Part shown: in pieces, positions 34,116 through 43,177 of the stretch
How positions within the stretch are numbered: the first letter of the stretch is position 1
Layout of the letters: each line of letters begins with the position of its first letter
Assembly: GCA_964631945.1 (NCBI GenBank)
Contig: CAZWAY010000012.1
Coordinates: 30,800 to 94,799 of the forward strand
Reading direction: 5' to 3'
From: JABFRZ01 sp964631945
Lineage (GTDB): Bacteria; Planctomycetota; UBA1135; GCA-002686595
DNA: 64,000 nucleotides
Made by a program: the position numbers and the translations under genes
Notes under the pieces: generated by a model
What the model saw: the letters and a program-made list of their open reading frames with translations, nothing else
Databases searched by the model: none
What the model was told of the DNA's origin: nothing

Positions 34116-35573
34116 GTGAAGCGAACACCGGCTCGGACCGAGGTGCACAAGGCAGGCGCCGTCCTGCTCGCCCTCGGGTTGGGACTCGGCGCGGCGGCCT
34201 GCGCGGGCGAGGTACCCGCGGGGCGACCGACGAACGTGATCCTGATCTCGCTCGACACGCTGCGGCCCGACTACCTCTCGTGCTATGGCCACGCACGCGA
34301 GACTTCGCCCGCCATCGACGCCCTGGCTGCGCGCGGCGTGCGCTTCGGCCAGGCGCTCTCGGCGGCGCCCTGGACGCTGCCCTCGCACGCCACGATGTTC
34401 ACCGGGCTCTATCCCAGCCATCACGGGGTCAAGGATTACGCCCACCGCCTGCCGCAGGAGTCCACGACGCTGGCGGAGGTCCTGGGCGAACATGGCTTCC
34501 AGACCTTCGCGGTGATCAACACCTGGAACATCGCCAATCCGAGTTTCGAGATCTTCCAGGGCTTCGCAGCGGGGGACGTGCACTACGTCAAGGAGTCGCG
34601 GCCGGGGCCGGGCGCGACGCAGGTCATCGCCAACACCGGCGCGCGCGTGGCCGAGACGGCGCAGGAGCTCCTGCGGACCCGGGATCCCGCGCGGCCCTTC
34701 TTCCTGTTCGCGCACTTCTACGACGCCCACACGGACTTCACGCCCGAACCGGAGTACCGTCGGCGCTTCGTGTCGCCCTACGCGGGCGCCCTCGACGGCA
34801 CGACCGGCCAGCTCTACGGCCTGCGCGAGGCCGGCGTGCGCCTGGGCGAGGCCGACCTGCGCTTCCTGCGCGAACTCTACGAGGCCGAGATCCGCCAGCT
34901 CGACCAGGTCATGGCCGGCTTGTTCGCGTTCCTCGAGGAAGAAGGGCTCACGGAAGAGACCCTGATCGTGCTCACTTCGGACCACGGCGAGGAGTTCCAG
35001 GAGCACGGCGGGCTGCTGCACGGGCGTACGCAATACGAAGAGCTCCTGCGCGTGCCGTTGATCCTGGCCGGGCCCGGCCTTCCGCGCGGAGTCGTGGTCG
35101 AGCAGCCGGTGGGCCTGATCGATCTGGCGCCCACCGTGCTCGCGCGCCTGGGCTTGACGTTGCCGGGACACGTGGACGGGCTCGATCTCGCGCCGACCTG
35201 GGCCGGTGGCGTGCTGGCCGAGCGTCCATTCTTCGGCGAGGCCGACCACAACAATGTCGTCGACGGCAAGCCCGTGGTCGACATCAAACGCATGGTGCGG
35301 CTGGGGAGCGAGAAGCTGCACTTCGATCGGATCAGCGCCCGAGCGCAGCTCTTCGACCTGGCGCGTGACCCGCGCGAACAGCACGATCTGTCGGCCGATT
35401 CGCCCGAGCGTATGCGCGCTTTGGAGGCGCTGCTCGCGCGTTTCGCCCAGGACTCCCGCGCGGGCCAGGAGAGCGGCCAGAAACCGAGTGCGGCCGAACT
35501 CGACCTCCTGCGCCAGCTCGGCTACGCGGGCGCGGAGGACGATCCGGACCCCGAGAACGGCGCCTCGAAGTAG
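34116..35573 (+). CDS. Sulfatase-fold lipoprotein 3 (Thr nucleophile type)
   Basis: A 485-residue third member of the tandem set, starting at GTG 34116, 10 bp after the previous stop. The signal peptide ends in GAAAC (lipid Cys29). Asp47 in ISLDTLRPDYLSCYG and Thr87 in PWTLPSHATMFTG correspond to the metal and nucleophile positions; TSDHGEEFQEHGG completes the site. It differs more from genes 1 and 2 in the middle (NTWNIANPSFEIFQGFAAG instead of NTHNVGAPQ), suggesting a different substrate pocket. All three are likely transcribed as one unit and displayed on a membrane facing the periplasm, acting on related sulfo- or phospho-compounds. No sulfatase-modifying enzyme (FGE) is encoded nearby, in line with the missing Cys. 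Confidence 0.92.
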   Translation: MKRTPARTEVHKAGAVLLALGLGLGAAACAGEVPAGRPTNVILISLDTLRPDYLSCYGHARETSPAIDALAARGVRFGQALSAAPWTLPSHATMFTGLYPSHHGVKDYAHRLPQESTTLAEVLGEHGFQTFAVINTWNIANPSFEIFQGFAAGDVHYVKESRPGPGATQVIANTGARVAETAQELLRTRDPARPFFLFAHFYDAHTDFTPEPEYRRRFVSPYAGALDGTTGQLYGLREAGVRLGEADLRFLRELYEAEIRQLDQVMAGLFAFLEEEGLTEETLIVLTSDHGEEFQEHGGLLHGRTQYEELLRVPLILAGPGLPRGVVVEQPVGLIDLAPTVLARLGLTLPGHVDGLDLAPTWAGGVLAERPFFGEADHNNVVDGKPVVDIKRMVRLGSEKLHFDRISARAQLFDLARDPREQHDLSADSPERMRALEALLARFAQDSRAGQESGQKPSAAELDLLRQLGYAGAEDDPDPENGASK

Positions 35574-35703
35574 GCCGCGCGACGCAGAAAGAGTTTCCGC
35601 CGGGGGCCTGGCCCGCCGACGCGGCAACCACGCGACCATCAACTCGCCCGGCGTCGGCGACCGAAGAACGGGGCACGCCGGGCCGTCCCTCCGGCCTCCC
35701 CAC

Positions 35704-37353
35704 ATGACGCTGCAGGGCGACCTCTCGACCCTCGATTTCGCCGGTCTGTTCCAGAACCTCGAAGCCGCTCAGAAGAGCGGCCTCTTGACGGTCCAGTCCA
35801 CCGGCCAAGGCGAGACACGGCTGTACTTCCACCAGGGCAAGCTGGCGCTGCTGACCTACCCGGGCCGGCCCGAGCTGGCCGAGATCCTGGTGGCCTCGGG
35901 TGCCATCAGCGCGCGCGAGCTCGAGGTCGCGAAGAAGCGCAAGAAGGGCAGCAAGCGCCCGTTGGTCGAGATCCTGCCGGCCATGAAGGTCCTCGACGAG
36001 GCCAAGCTGGCCACGGCCTCGGCTTCGCGCCTGACCGGAGAGGCCTGTGAGCTGATCAACTCCGGTGGTGGAGCCTTCGTGTTCAGCGAGGGACCGATCC
36101 CGCGCGGAGTATTCGACCCGGAGGAGCGCGCGCTGGGCGTCACGCTGCCGGCGGGACCGCTCCTGCTCGAGGCGGCGCGGCGGGCGGACCACTGGCGCCT
36201 CATCCGCGAGCGCGTGCCCTCCGACTCGACGCACTACGTGCTGGCGCGCACGCCGCGCACTCCGAGCGATGCCTCCCAGGCGCAGGTGCTCGAGCACATG
36301 ATGCCGATGCTGGACGGCTCGCGCAGCGTGACCGAGATCGTCGGTGCCTTCCCGCACCGACGCTTCGAGGCCTATCAGGTGCTGGCCGATCTGGCCGAGA
36401 CCCAGGCCATCCGCGTGGCCGCGGCCACCGAGATGAACGAGCTCATCCAGGAGCTCTCGCGTCACGATCGCGAGCGTGCCATGGCGCTGCTCGAGCGCGG
36501 CCTCGCGGCCAATCCGCGCAACCTGAACCTGCTGTGCACCAAGGCGCTGCTGGCCGAGGAACTCGGCGAGCTGGAGCAGGCCAGCGAGGCCCTGAAGGTG
36601 GCCGTGCACCTGCAGCTCGAGGCCGGTGCCAAGGGCGACGCGCGCAAGGGACTCGACCGGCTCAAGGAGCTGGGCCCCGAGGACCCGTTCGTGTGGGAGC
36701 GCAGCCTCGAACTGGCCCTGCAGGAGGGGCGCACGGCGGACGCGCTCGAGGACGCCGAGCAACTGGTCGAGCTGTACACGGGGCCCGGCCTGTTCAAGAA
36801 GGCCGCAGGGGTGCTCGAGCGCATGGTCGAGCTCTCGGATGGTGCCTGGGAGCATGTCAAGGCCCTGGCCCACGCGCGCGCCGACGCGGGTGAACGCGAG
36901 GAGGCAGTCGCGGGCCTCGAGGAGTACGGGGCCAAGGAACTCGCCAAGGAGAACTACCCCTTCGCGCACAAGGTCTACGAAGAGGTCCTGGCGATCGATC
37001 CGGAGCGCGAGAGCGCGCGCGAGACGATCGTCGAGATCAAGAACGGGGAGTTCGCGCGGAAGAAGGCCCTGTGGCGCAAGATCAAGGCCCGCACGCTGCT
37101 CGGACTCTGCGCGGCCGGCGCGCTGCTGGCGCTCTCGTACGAGATCCTGGCGCGACGTGCCTACGTCGCGGCGCAGCTCGAGGTCACGCAGCGAGGGCTG
37201 ATCGAGGCCGGACAACACGCCCAAGCGCTCGAGGTCTATGCGCAGATGCGCGCGCGGTATCCGTGGGCGACCGTGTCGCTGTACGACGTACGCCGGCAGA
37301 TCGCCGAGCTCGAGGCCAAGCTCGCCGCGGGCGGGCCGCGCCCCGGGCCCTGA
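35704..37353 (+). CDS. DUF4388 (PATAN) protein with TPR repeats and C-terminal membrane helix
   Basis: A 549-residue protein. The DUF4388 domain is at the N-terminus (MTLQGDLSTLDFAGLFQNLE, SGLLTVQSTGQG, LYFHQGKLALLTYPG). Residues 80-260 include a helical segment, and from about 265 there are TPR-like repeats (for example RNLNLLCTKALLAEELGELE). One membrane helix is at about 463-482, and the last 65 residues would be on the far side. It is shorter than the 1062-residue paralog at 17049 but shares the same order: PATAN, helical repeats, membrane helix. PATAN domains are protein-interaction modules in bacterial signalling. No ribosome site is seen before the ATG; the sulfatase cluster ends 130 bp upstream. 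Confidence 0.88.
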   Translation: MTLQGDLSTLDFAGLFQNLEAAQKSGLLTVQSTGQGETRLYFHQGKLALLTYPGRPELAEILVASGAISARELEVAKKRKKGSKRPLVEILPAMKVLDEAKLATASASRLTGEACELINSGGGAFVFSEGPIPRGVFDPEERALGVTLPAGPLLLEAARRADHWRLIRERVPSDSTHYVLARTPRTPSDASQAQVLEHMMPMLDGSRSVTEIVGAFPHRRFEAYQVLADLAETQAIRVAAATEMNELIQELSRHDRERAMALLERGLAANPRNLNLLCTKALLAEELGELEQASEALKVAVHLQLEAGAKGDARKGLDRLKELGPEDPFVWERSLELALQEGRTADALEDAEQLVELYTGPGLFKKAAGVLERMVELSDGAWEHVKALAHARADAGEREEAVAGLEEYGAKELAKENYPFAHKVYEEVLAIDPERESARETIVEIKNGEFARKKALWRKIKARTLLGLCAAGALLALSYEILARRAYVAAQLEVTQRGLIEAGQHAQALEVYAQMRARYPWATVSLYDVRRQIAELEAKLAAGGPRPGP

Positions 37354-37386
37354 GCGAGGGCGCGCGGTCCGCGCCGCGAGTCGCGC

Positions 37387-37908
37387 CTACTCGAGGCGCT
37401 TGATCAGGTGATAGCCGTGCGGGCTCTTCGGCTCGTGGCCAGGGACGCCGCCGTCGTAGGGCAGGACTCCGATCTCACCGACCCCGAGCCGCCAGGCCAC
37501 GTCTCCGAAGCCCGGCACCAGTTCCGCGCGCGCATAGACGGGCGGGCCCGGACTGATCCCCAGGGACATGACGTAGATCCCCGGGTGGACCTCGTCGGTG
37601 TGGCTCTTCACCAGCGTGTCGAAGTCCTCGCCCTGGCGAGCCCGCGCGAGGAGCCCCGCCGCGAAGGCCTCGGCCTCGGCGGGCGTGCGGGTGGCGCTCG
37701 GCACGCCGCCACCCGCGACGGCCACCAGCAGGTGCTGGATCGTCACCTGCGGATCCTGGTGCTCGGGCCGCGCTCCGAGCTCGACGACCACCTGCCGCAT
37801 CTGCCGCAGCAGCTCCTCGGGAGTCTCGGCGGCGGTCTCGGGCGGAGTTCCCGAGGAGTTCGAGCACGCCGAGAGCAGCACGAGCAGGCAGAGCGTCGGG
37901 AGCTTCAT
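37387..37908 (-). CDS. Parvulin-like peptidyl-prolyl isomerase lipoprotein
   Basis: A 173-residue lipoprotein with lipobox LLSAC (Cys15). The mature part follows the parvulin rotamase order: QHLLVAVAGGG at the start of the domain (an I-x-H-I-L equivalent), EAEAFAAGLLARARQGEDFDTLVKSHTDE, VPGFGDVAWRLGVGEIG, and the C-terminal GYHLIKRLE that closes the fold. It therefore probably catalyses proline isomerisation or acts as a folding helper for exported proteins. The domain is a little shorter than in SurA or PpiD and lacks their chaperone arms. It is convergent with the DUF4388 gene, with stop codons 33 bp apart. Confidence 0.85.
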   Translation of the reverse strand: MKLPTLCLLVLLSACSNSSGTPPETAAETPEELLRQMRQVVVELGARPEHQDPQVTIQHLLVAVAGGGVPSATRTPAEAEAFAAGLLARARQGEDFDTLVKSHTDEVHPGIYVMSLGISPGPPVYARAELVPGFGDVAWRLGVGEIGVLPYDGGVPGHEPKSPHGYHLIKRLE

Positions 37909-38025
37909 CGAGGCGGATGGTAGGGGCAGGGGGGCCGGAGACTCCAGGGGGCGGGCAGGACGTCGGGGTCGGCTGGCCCCCCAGCCCTCCTCGGGACATC
38001 GTCGGGCGCGGTTCTGCAAACGGGA

Positions 38026-38712
38026 TCAGAGCTCGGAGGGACGCCAGCGCTGGACCACGACCTGGCCGGGAAGAATCGGTTCCGGCGCCGCGGCCCGTGG
38101 CCCGAAGCGTACCCAGGCTCGCACCTGTCCCGGTGCAGGCGCGAGGCTCCAGGGCACCTCGGCTGCAGCGTGCTTTCCTTCCGGCGCGGGAGTGACTCCG
38201 AAGCGCGCCAGGGCGCGCCGGGCCGAGCGCGGGGTGCGCTGGCCGAGCTGGGTCGCGAGGGCTCGAGCGCTGAGGCCGGAGCGCGCGAGACGCGTCGCAC
38301 AGGAGTGCCGCAGGAGGTGCGCGTGCACGCGCTTCCCGAGGCCGGCACGGCGCGCCAGGCGCGCCAGCATGGCGCGCACGTAGGCGGGCTCGAGCGCCTC
38401 GCCGGCGAGCGTGCAGAACAGGGGTGCGGGCCCGGGCAGGCCTCGCTCGGCGCGCACCGCGAGCCAGGCCTCGAGGTACGGCTGCGCTGCTCCGAAGACG
38501 TGCGCCGTGCGCGCACACGGGGCGCGTACCCGCACCAGCGACGCCTCCAGATCGAGCTCTGCCGGGTGCAGTCCGAGCGCTTCGGCCAGGCGCAGCCCAG
38601 AGCAGTACAGCAGCGCGATCAAGGCGCGGTTGCGCACGCCGCTCGGGGCGCGCTCGCTGGCGGCGAGCAGCAGCCGCTGCACCTCCGCTTCGCCGAGCAG
38701 CGCGGCATCCAT
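38026..38712 (-). CDS. Degenerate tyrosine-recombinase-like protein
   Basis: A 228-residue protein resembling the catalytic domain of XerC-type recombinases without the N-terminal SAM-like domain. The first catalytic Arg is in LLYCSGLRLAEALGL, and the HxxR box is in HAHLLRHSCATRLARSG. The canonical LGH is LGQ, the beta-hairpin lysine segment reads APCARTAH, and the tyrosine nucleophile that normally follows (YTHV) is absent; RSARRALARFG occupies that place. A recombinase reaction is thus unlikely. It may be a DNA-binding relic. The ATG at 38712 is used. It is divergent from ligD with 158 bp between. No attachment sites or other mobile genes are seen. Confidence 0.75.
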   Translation of the reverse strand: MDAALLGEAEVQRLLLAASERAPSGVRNRALIALLYCSGLRLAEALGLHPAELDLEASLVRVRAPCARTAHVFGAAQPYLEAWLAVRAERGLPGPAPLFCTLAGEALEPAYVRAMLARLARRAGLGKRVHAHLLRHSCATRLARSGLSARALATQLGQRTPRSARRALARFGVTPAPEGKHAAAEVPWSLAPAPGQVRAWVRFGPRAAAPEPILPGQVVVQRWRPSEL

Positions 38713-38870
38713 CCGGCTCGAATCGGGCACTCTGCCTGCATCGTCGGCGGCGCAAACGCAACTGGAGCCGCGCCGGGAGTTGCGTTCCCGCCCGCCGGCG
38801 CGAGCGGAACGAATGGCTGGTGCGTGCTCGGAACCGCCGGCCCGCGCCGCGCGCGCGCTACCATGCGCGG

Positions 38871-40916
38871 GTGGGCAAACCCCTCGGCGACTACGAGAAG
38901 AAGCGCGACTTCGAGCGCACACCGGAGCCGCCCGCGCACCGCCCGAAGCGTCGGCCGGGGGGCGAGCCGATGTTCGTGGTGCACCGTCACGAGGCGCGCC
39001 GCCTGCACTACGACCTTCGCCTCGAGCGGCGCGGCGTGCTGCTCTCCTGGGCGGTGCCCAAGGGCTTCAGCTACGACCCCGCCGACAAGCACCTGGCCGT
39101 GCGCACCGAGGACCATCCGCTCGAGTACGAGGACTTCCACGGCGTCATCCCGAAGGGCGAGTACGGCGCCGGGACGATGCAGATCTGGGACCGCGGGCGG
39201 GTCACCTACCTGAACGGCGAGGGTGGGCCCGAGGCCGGTGAGGTGAAGATCGTGCTGCGCGGAAGGAGGCTGCGGGGCGAATGGCACCTCGTGCAGACCA
39301 AGCAGGGCCCGAACACGTGGCTGATCTTCAAGTCGCGCGACCGCTATGCGGGCGTGCGGCGCGACTCGGTGCTCGGGGCGGACCTGACGTCGGCGGCGGA
39401 GGCGCCGCTCCCGGCGCACGCCGTCGTGATGGAGCCGGGGGCGGAGGCGGCGCCCTTCGACGACCCGCGCTGGCTGTTCGAGGCGCGCTTCGCGGGGCGG
39501 CGCGTGCTCGCGCGCAAGGCGGGGGATGCGGTCGCGCTGGTGGGGGAGGAGCGCGCACCGCCTGCGGTGCTGGCCGACCTGACCCAGCTGCGGGCCGAGG
39601 ACGCATTGCTGGACGGGATCCTGGTGGCCCTGGACGAGGACGAGCGACCCTCGCGGGCGTGCCTGGAAGAGCGCCTGGCCGCCGGCGGCGCGGGCGTGGT
39701 CTTCCACGCGCTCGACCTGCTGCACTTCGAGGAGTACGACCTCCGTTCGCTGGCCACGCTCGAGCGCAAGGCCGCGCTACGTGGGTTGCTGCCGCCGCTC
39801 CAGCACGTGCTCTTCACCGACCACGTGCTGGGACGCGGTCAGGATCTGGCGGAGGCCGCGCGCGCGGCGGGACTGCCCGGTCTGATCGCCAAACGTGCCG
39901 ACGCGCCCTACAGCGCCGGCAAGAGCCCCGACTGGCGCGCGATCGATCTCGGCGCGCCAGCGCAGGCGGCGAAGGGCCCCGTGCGGCGGGCGCTGAAGCG
40001 CAATGCGAAGGCGCACCGGCCTGCGCGCGTGGCCTTCACCAACCTCGACAAGGTGTACTGGCCGGCCGAGGGTTTCACCAAGGGGGATCTGCTCGCCTAC
40101 TACGAGCAGGTGGCCGAGGTGCTCCTGCCGTACTTGCGCGGCCGGCCGATCCACCTGAATCGCTTCCCGGACGGGATCACCGGCAAGTCCTTCTACCAGA
40201 AGGAGGCGAAGCCGGGGACGCCGGCTTGGGTGCGCACGATCGACATCGGCAGCAAGCGCCGCGGCGAGGGGCTGCGCTACATGGTGTGCGACGAGCGCGA
40301 CACGCTGCTGTACCTGGTGAACCTCGGCAGCATCGACCTGCACCCGTGGATGTCACGCGTCGAGTCGCAGGACTCGCCCGACTGGGCCGTGATCGACCTC
40401 GACCCCAAGGAAGCCCCCTTCGCCGACGTGATCCGCATCGCGCGCGAGGTCGGGCGCCTCTTGCGCGGTATCGGTCTGAAGCCGTACCTGAAGACCTCGG
40501 GCTCCTCGGGCCTGCACGTCTTCGTGGGACTGGGTCCCGGCTATGGCTACCAGCACTCGGAGCTCTTCTGCGAGAGCGTGGCGCGCATCGTGGCGCGCGA
40601 GCTCCCCGAGATCGCCACCGTCGAACGCTCGCTGGCCGAGCGCGGCGGCAAGGTCTACATCGACTTCGGCCAGAACCGCAAAGGCCAGACGGTCGTGCCG
40701 CCCTACGTGGTGCGTCCCGTGCGCGGCGCGACCGTGTCGACGCCGCTGGCCTGGGACGAACTCGAGGGCGACCTGCACCCGTCGCACTTCACGCTGCAGA
40801 ACGTGCCCGAGCGGCTCGCGCACCTCGGAGATCTCTTCCGACCGGTCCTGAGCGAGCCCCAGGACTTGAGCGCGGCCATCTTGGCGCTCGAGAGCTACTG
40901 GAAGGGGCGACGCTAG
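38871..40916 (+). CDS. ligD: LigD-type protein: active phosphoesterase and polymerase, dead ligase domain
   Basis: A 681-residue protein in the PE-LIG-POL order of bacterial LigD. Starts at GTG 38871 (LGDYEKKRDFERTPEP is the family N-terminus). The 3'-phosphoesterase part keeps His40, His46, Asp48, Arg50, His82 and Tyr86. The central ligase-like part (about 200-357) still shows the fold (RWLFEARF, LDGILVAL, LIAKRADAPYSAGKSPDW) but lacks key residues: KxDG is RFAG (Lys to Arg206, Asp to Ala208), the LDGE motif ends in Ile, EGxxxK reads PGLIAK, the motif V Lys is gone, and no OB-fold follows. The polymerase part (about 380-660) has the catalytic VIDLDP and IDFGQN. It likely processes and extends break ends, while sealing is done by the ligase at 48303. 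Confidence 0.93.
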   Translation: MGKPLGDYEKKRDFERTPEPPAHRPKRRPGGEPMFVVHRHEARRLHYDLRLERRGVLLSWAVPKGFSYDPADKHLAVRTEDHPLEYEDFHGVIPKGEYGAGTMQIWDRGRVTYLNGEGGPEAGEVKIVLRGRRLRGEWHLVQTKQGPNTWLIFKSRDRYAGVRRDSVLGADLTSAAEAPLPAHAVVMEPGAEAAPFDDPRWLFEARFAGRRVLARKAGDAVALVGEERAPPAVLADLTQLRAEDALLDGILVALDEDERPSRACLEERLAAGGAGVVFHALDLLHFEEYDLRSLATLERKAALRGLLPPLQHVLFTDHVLGRGQDLAEAARAAGLPGLIAKRADAPYSAGKSPDWRAIDLGAPAQAAKGPVRRALKRNAKAHRPARVAFTNLDKVYWPAEGFTKGDLLAYYEQVAEVLLPYLRGRPIHLNRFPDGITGKSFYQKEAKPGTPAWVRTIDIGSKRRGEGLRYMVCDERDTLLYLVNLGSIDLHPWMSRVESQDSPDWAVIDLDPKEAPFADVIRIAREVGRLLRGIGLKPYLKTSGSSGLHVFVGLGPGYGYQHSELFCESVARIVARELPEIATVERSLAERGGKVYIDFGQNRKGQTVVPPYVVRPVRGATVSTPLAWDELEGDLHPSHFTLQNVPERLAHLGDLFRPVLSEPQDLSAAILALESYWKGRR

Positions 40917-41067
40917 TAGCGCGCGCATCGATCGTTCTTCGCGTTCCGCGCTCGCAGCGCGAGCGCGCGTCGCTTCTACCGAGCTGCTGGTGAGCGCCGA
41001 TTCGCCGGCGATTCCTCGCGCGCGCGAGGTGGCAGCGCTGCAACGTCGCCCGCGGCGGATAAGGGCC

Positions 41068-41107
41068 TTGTAGCAAGTTGCATTGCGACATCTCGGATTG
41101 ACTAGGG
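41068..41107 (+). promoter_or_regulatory. Conserved upstream element with GCAAGTTGC palindrome
   Basis: The palindrome GCAAGTTGC at 41073-41081 sits within about 40 bp that closely match 43178-43220 upstream of the next PKD gene (TTGTAGCAA-TTGC, GACA, TCGG and a GGGGAT-like block). It lies 93 bp before the GTG start. It could be an operator or part of the promoter. Confidence 0.5.
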
Positions 41108-41173
41108 GGATTGAACGCCGGCGTGCCTTCCGCGCCGGCCCGATTTCCTCCCCCCACACCTGGAGTAAACATC

Positions 41174-43054
41174 GTGACGAGATCTCGATCTCCCCTGCTC
41201 GGGGCTGCCCTGCTCGCAGTCCTCTTCCCCCTCACTCGACCGAGCGCGCAGCTCGGCTTCTCTGCCGTTGGACCGGTCGATCCGGTCAACGGGTTCCCGA
41301 GCTCCTACACCGACACGACCGGCCTGAGCCTGGCCCCTTGCCTCGCGGATCCGATCCTGTGCGGACTGCTCTCGCCGCTCAACGCGCCCGTCGCCGGCCA
41401 GCCGTTCCCGGCGAACTACGGGGGGACGTTCCCGGTCGAGCTCTTCTACAGCCGCTGCGTCGCGAAGATGAACACGACGGGCACGAGCCTGGCCACGCTG
41501 GTCGTCGCGCTCGAGGGCTCGTTCCTGAACGGCAACGTGGTGCTGGCCGGGGATCAGACCACCTTCGCCCGCGTGCGCATTCGCGTCCAGGGGCTGGTCG
41601 CGGGTCAGACCTACACCGTCACCACGCCGGTCGGGATCTTCACCTTCGTGGCCACCAACGGCTCGATCAACAACACCGATCAGGCCGGCGGCCTGGCGGC
41701 GGGGGACTTCCTGACCGCCCTGAGCGGACACTCGGGGCCCTTCCTGCGCTGGGACACGGGCCTGCCCCTCTTCGACGCGGCGGGCAACGAGTACATCGGC
41801 AACTTCGGCCTCGACCACACGATCACCGGCAGCCCCGCGGGCACCAACTTCTTCCGCATCGATGGCCCTTCGGTGGGCGGCCCGGGTGTGAACCGCATCG
41901 AGACCAACCTGTTCGGGATCGTCGGCATGAAGGCCGGTGCGCCCCCGCCGCCGCCGCCGCCCGCGCCGGTGGCCCAGTTCAGCGCGGTCCCGGTCAGCGG
42001 GCCGCCGCCGCTGAACGTGGCGTTCAGCGACCTCTCCACGGGCACGATCACCTCGTGGTCGTGGAACTTCGGTGACGGCACGAGCTCGACCTTGCAGAAC
42101 CCGAGCCACACCTACGCGCTCGGCAGCTACGCGGTGAGCCTGCAGGTCACGGGCCCGGGCGGGACGAACACGATGCTCAAGCCCGCCTTCATCCAGGTGA
42201 CCAACACTCCGCCGCCGCCGGTGGCGAACTTCAGCTCGGCGCCGAACGCGGGCACCGCGCCCCTCAGCGTGGCTTTCACCGATCTCTCCGCGGGCACGGT
42301 CGCGTCCTGGCTGTGGAGCTTCGGCGATGGCACGACCTCGACGCTGCAGAACCCCACGCACGTCTACGGGGCCGGAACCTTCTCGGTCAGCCTGACGGTC
42401 ACGGGTGCCGGCAGCTCGAGCACGTTGACCAAGGCTGGCCTGGTCGTCGTGACTGCGGTGGCTGGTGCCCCGGTGGCGAACTTCTCGTCCGCGCCCAACA
42501 GCGGCACGGCTCCGCTGAACGTGTCGTTCACGGACTCCTCGACGGGCACCATCAGCGCGCGTCTGTGGAGCTTCGGTGACGGCACGACCTCGAGCCTGTC
42601 GAACCCGACGCACTCCTACGGCGCAGGCACCTTCAGCGTCAGCCTGACCGTCACCGGTCCGGGCGGCTCCAACACCCTGGCGAAGGCCAACCTGATCGCG
42701 GTCACGGTTCCGCCGCCGCCGCCGACCGGGCTGACCCTCGCGAACCCGGTCCCCGGCATCGCGGGCGTTCCCAACACCCTGACGGTGACGGGTGCTCGCC
42801 CGAACTCGGTGGTGGGCTTCTACTCGGGGCAGATCCTGAGCGCCGGCATCCTGCGCAATGCACGCTGCCCGCTCGGGATCCCGATCGGACTGGGTGCGCC
42901 CTTCCGCAGCCTGGGGACGGCGCGCGCCAACGCAGCGGGTGTCGCGACGCGAGTGACGACCCCTCCGGCGGGCGCGCGTGGAAAGGTCTTCCACTTCCAA
43001 GCCGTCGAGCCCGCCTCCTGTTCGGCCAGCAACGTGGTCAGCGCCACGCTCTAG
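41174..43054 (+). CDS. Secreted protein with three PKD domains
   Basis: A 626-residue exported protein. The GTG at 41174 has a GGAG ribosome site; residues 1-29 form a signal peptide ending in PSAQ. The N-terminal domain, shared with the next two genes, contains GPVDPVNGFPSSYTDTTGLS, two Cys pairs, PFPANYGGTFP and GPSVGGPGVNRIETNLFG. It is followed by three PKD domains in tandem (about residues 265-355, 355-440 and 440-515), each with the WSFGDGT motif, joined by proline runs (up to seven). The C-terminal domain (LANPVPGIAGVPNTLTV ... FHFQAVEPASCSASNVV) has two Cys. PKD modules are adhesion or carbohydrate-binding spacers. The first of three tandem paralogs; the role is unknown. Confidence 0.88.
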   Translation: MTRSRSPLLGAALLAVLFPLTRPSAQLGFSAVGPVDPVNGFPSSYTDTTGLSLAPCLADPILCGLLSPLNAPVAGQPFPANYGGTFPVELFYSRCVAKMNTTGTSLATLVVALEGSFLNGNVVLAGDQTTFARVRIRVQGLVAGQTYTVTTPVGIFTFVATNGSINNTDQAGGLAAGDFLTALSGHSGPFLRWDTGLPLFDAAGNEYIGNFGLDHTITGSPAGTNFFRIDGPSVGGPGVNRIETNLFGIVGMKAGAPPPPPPPAPVAQFSAVPVSGPPPLNVAFSDLSTGTITSWSWNFGDGTSSTLQNPSHTYALGSYAVSLQVTGPGGTNTMLKPAFIQVTNTPPPPVANFSSAPNAGTAPLSVAFTDLSAGTVASWLWSFGDGTTSTLQNPTHVYGAGTFSVSLTVTGAGSSSTLTKAGLVVVTAVAGAPVANFSSAPNSGTAPLNVSFTDSSTGTISARLWSFGDGTTSSLSNPTHSYGAGTFSVSLTVTGPGGSNTLAKANLIAVTVPPPPPTGLTLANPVPGIAGVPNTLTVTGARPNSVVGFYSGQILSAGILRNARCPLGIPIGLGAPFRSLGTARANAAGVATRVTTPPAGARGKVFHFQAVEPASCSASNVVSATL

Positions 43055-43066
43055 GAGGCTATTGCT

Positions 43067-43103
43067 AGCTCCCGCCCCCCCCTCGACGAGGGGGGCGGGA
43101 GCT
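43067..43103 (+). terminator. Strong hairpin after the first PKD gene
   Basis: A long GC-rich stem (AGCTCCCGCCCC with its complement ending at 43103) lies 13 bp past the stop codon. There is no T run after it, so it may be a factor-assisted terminator or a transcript-stabilising hairpin. Confidence 0.6.
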
Positions 43104-43177
43104 CTCCTCGCTGGGCGAGACATGCGTGGGCGTTCCAAGGAAGCTGCAATCGGGACAGAAGTCAGCAGGTGACTAGT

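Noticed and set aside
31285..35573. Reading the three tandem genes as arylsulfatases
   Set aside because: The C/S-x-P-S-R box needed for formylglycine is T-L-P-S-H in all three.
38026..38712. Tyrosine recombinase as a sign of an integrated mobile element
   Set aside because: It lacks the catalytic Tyr, there is no tRNA gene, attachment-site repeat or phage/transposon gene next to it, and composition does not change.
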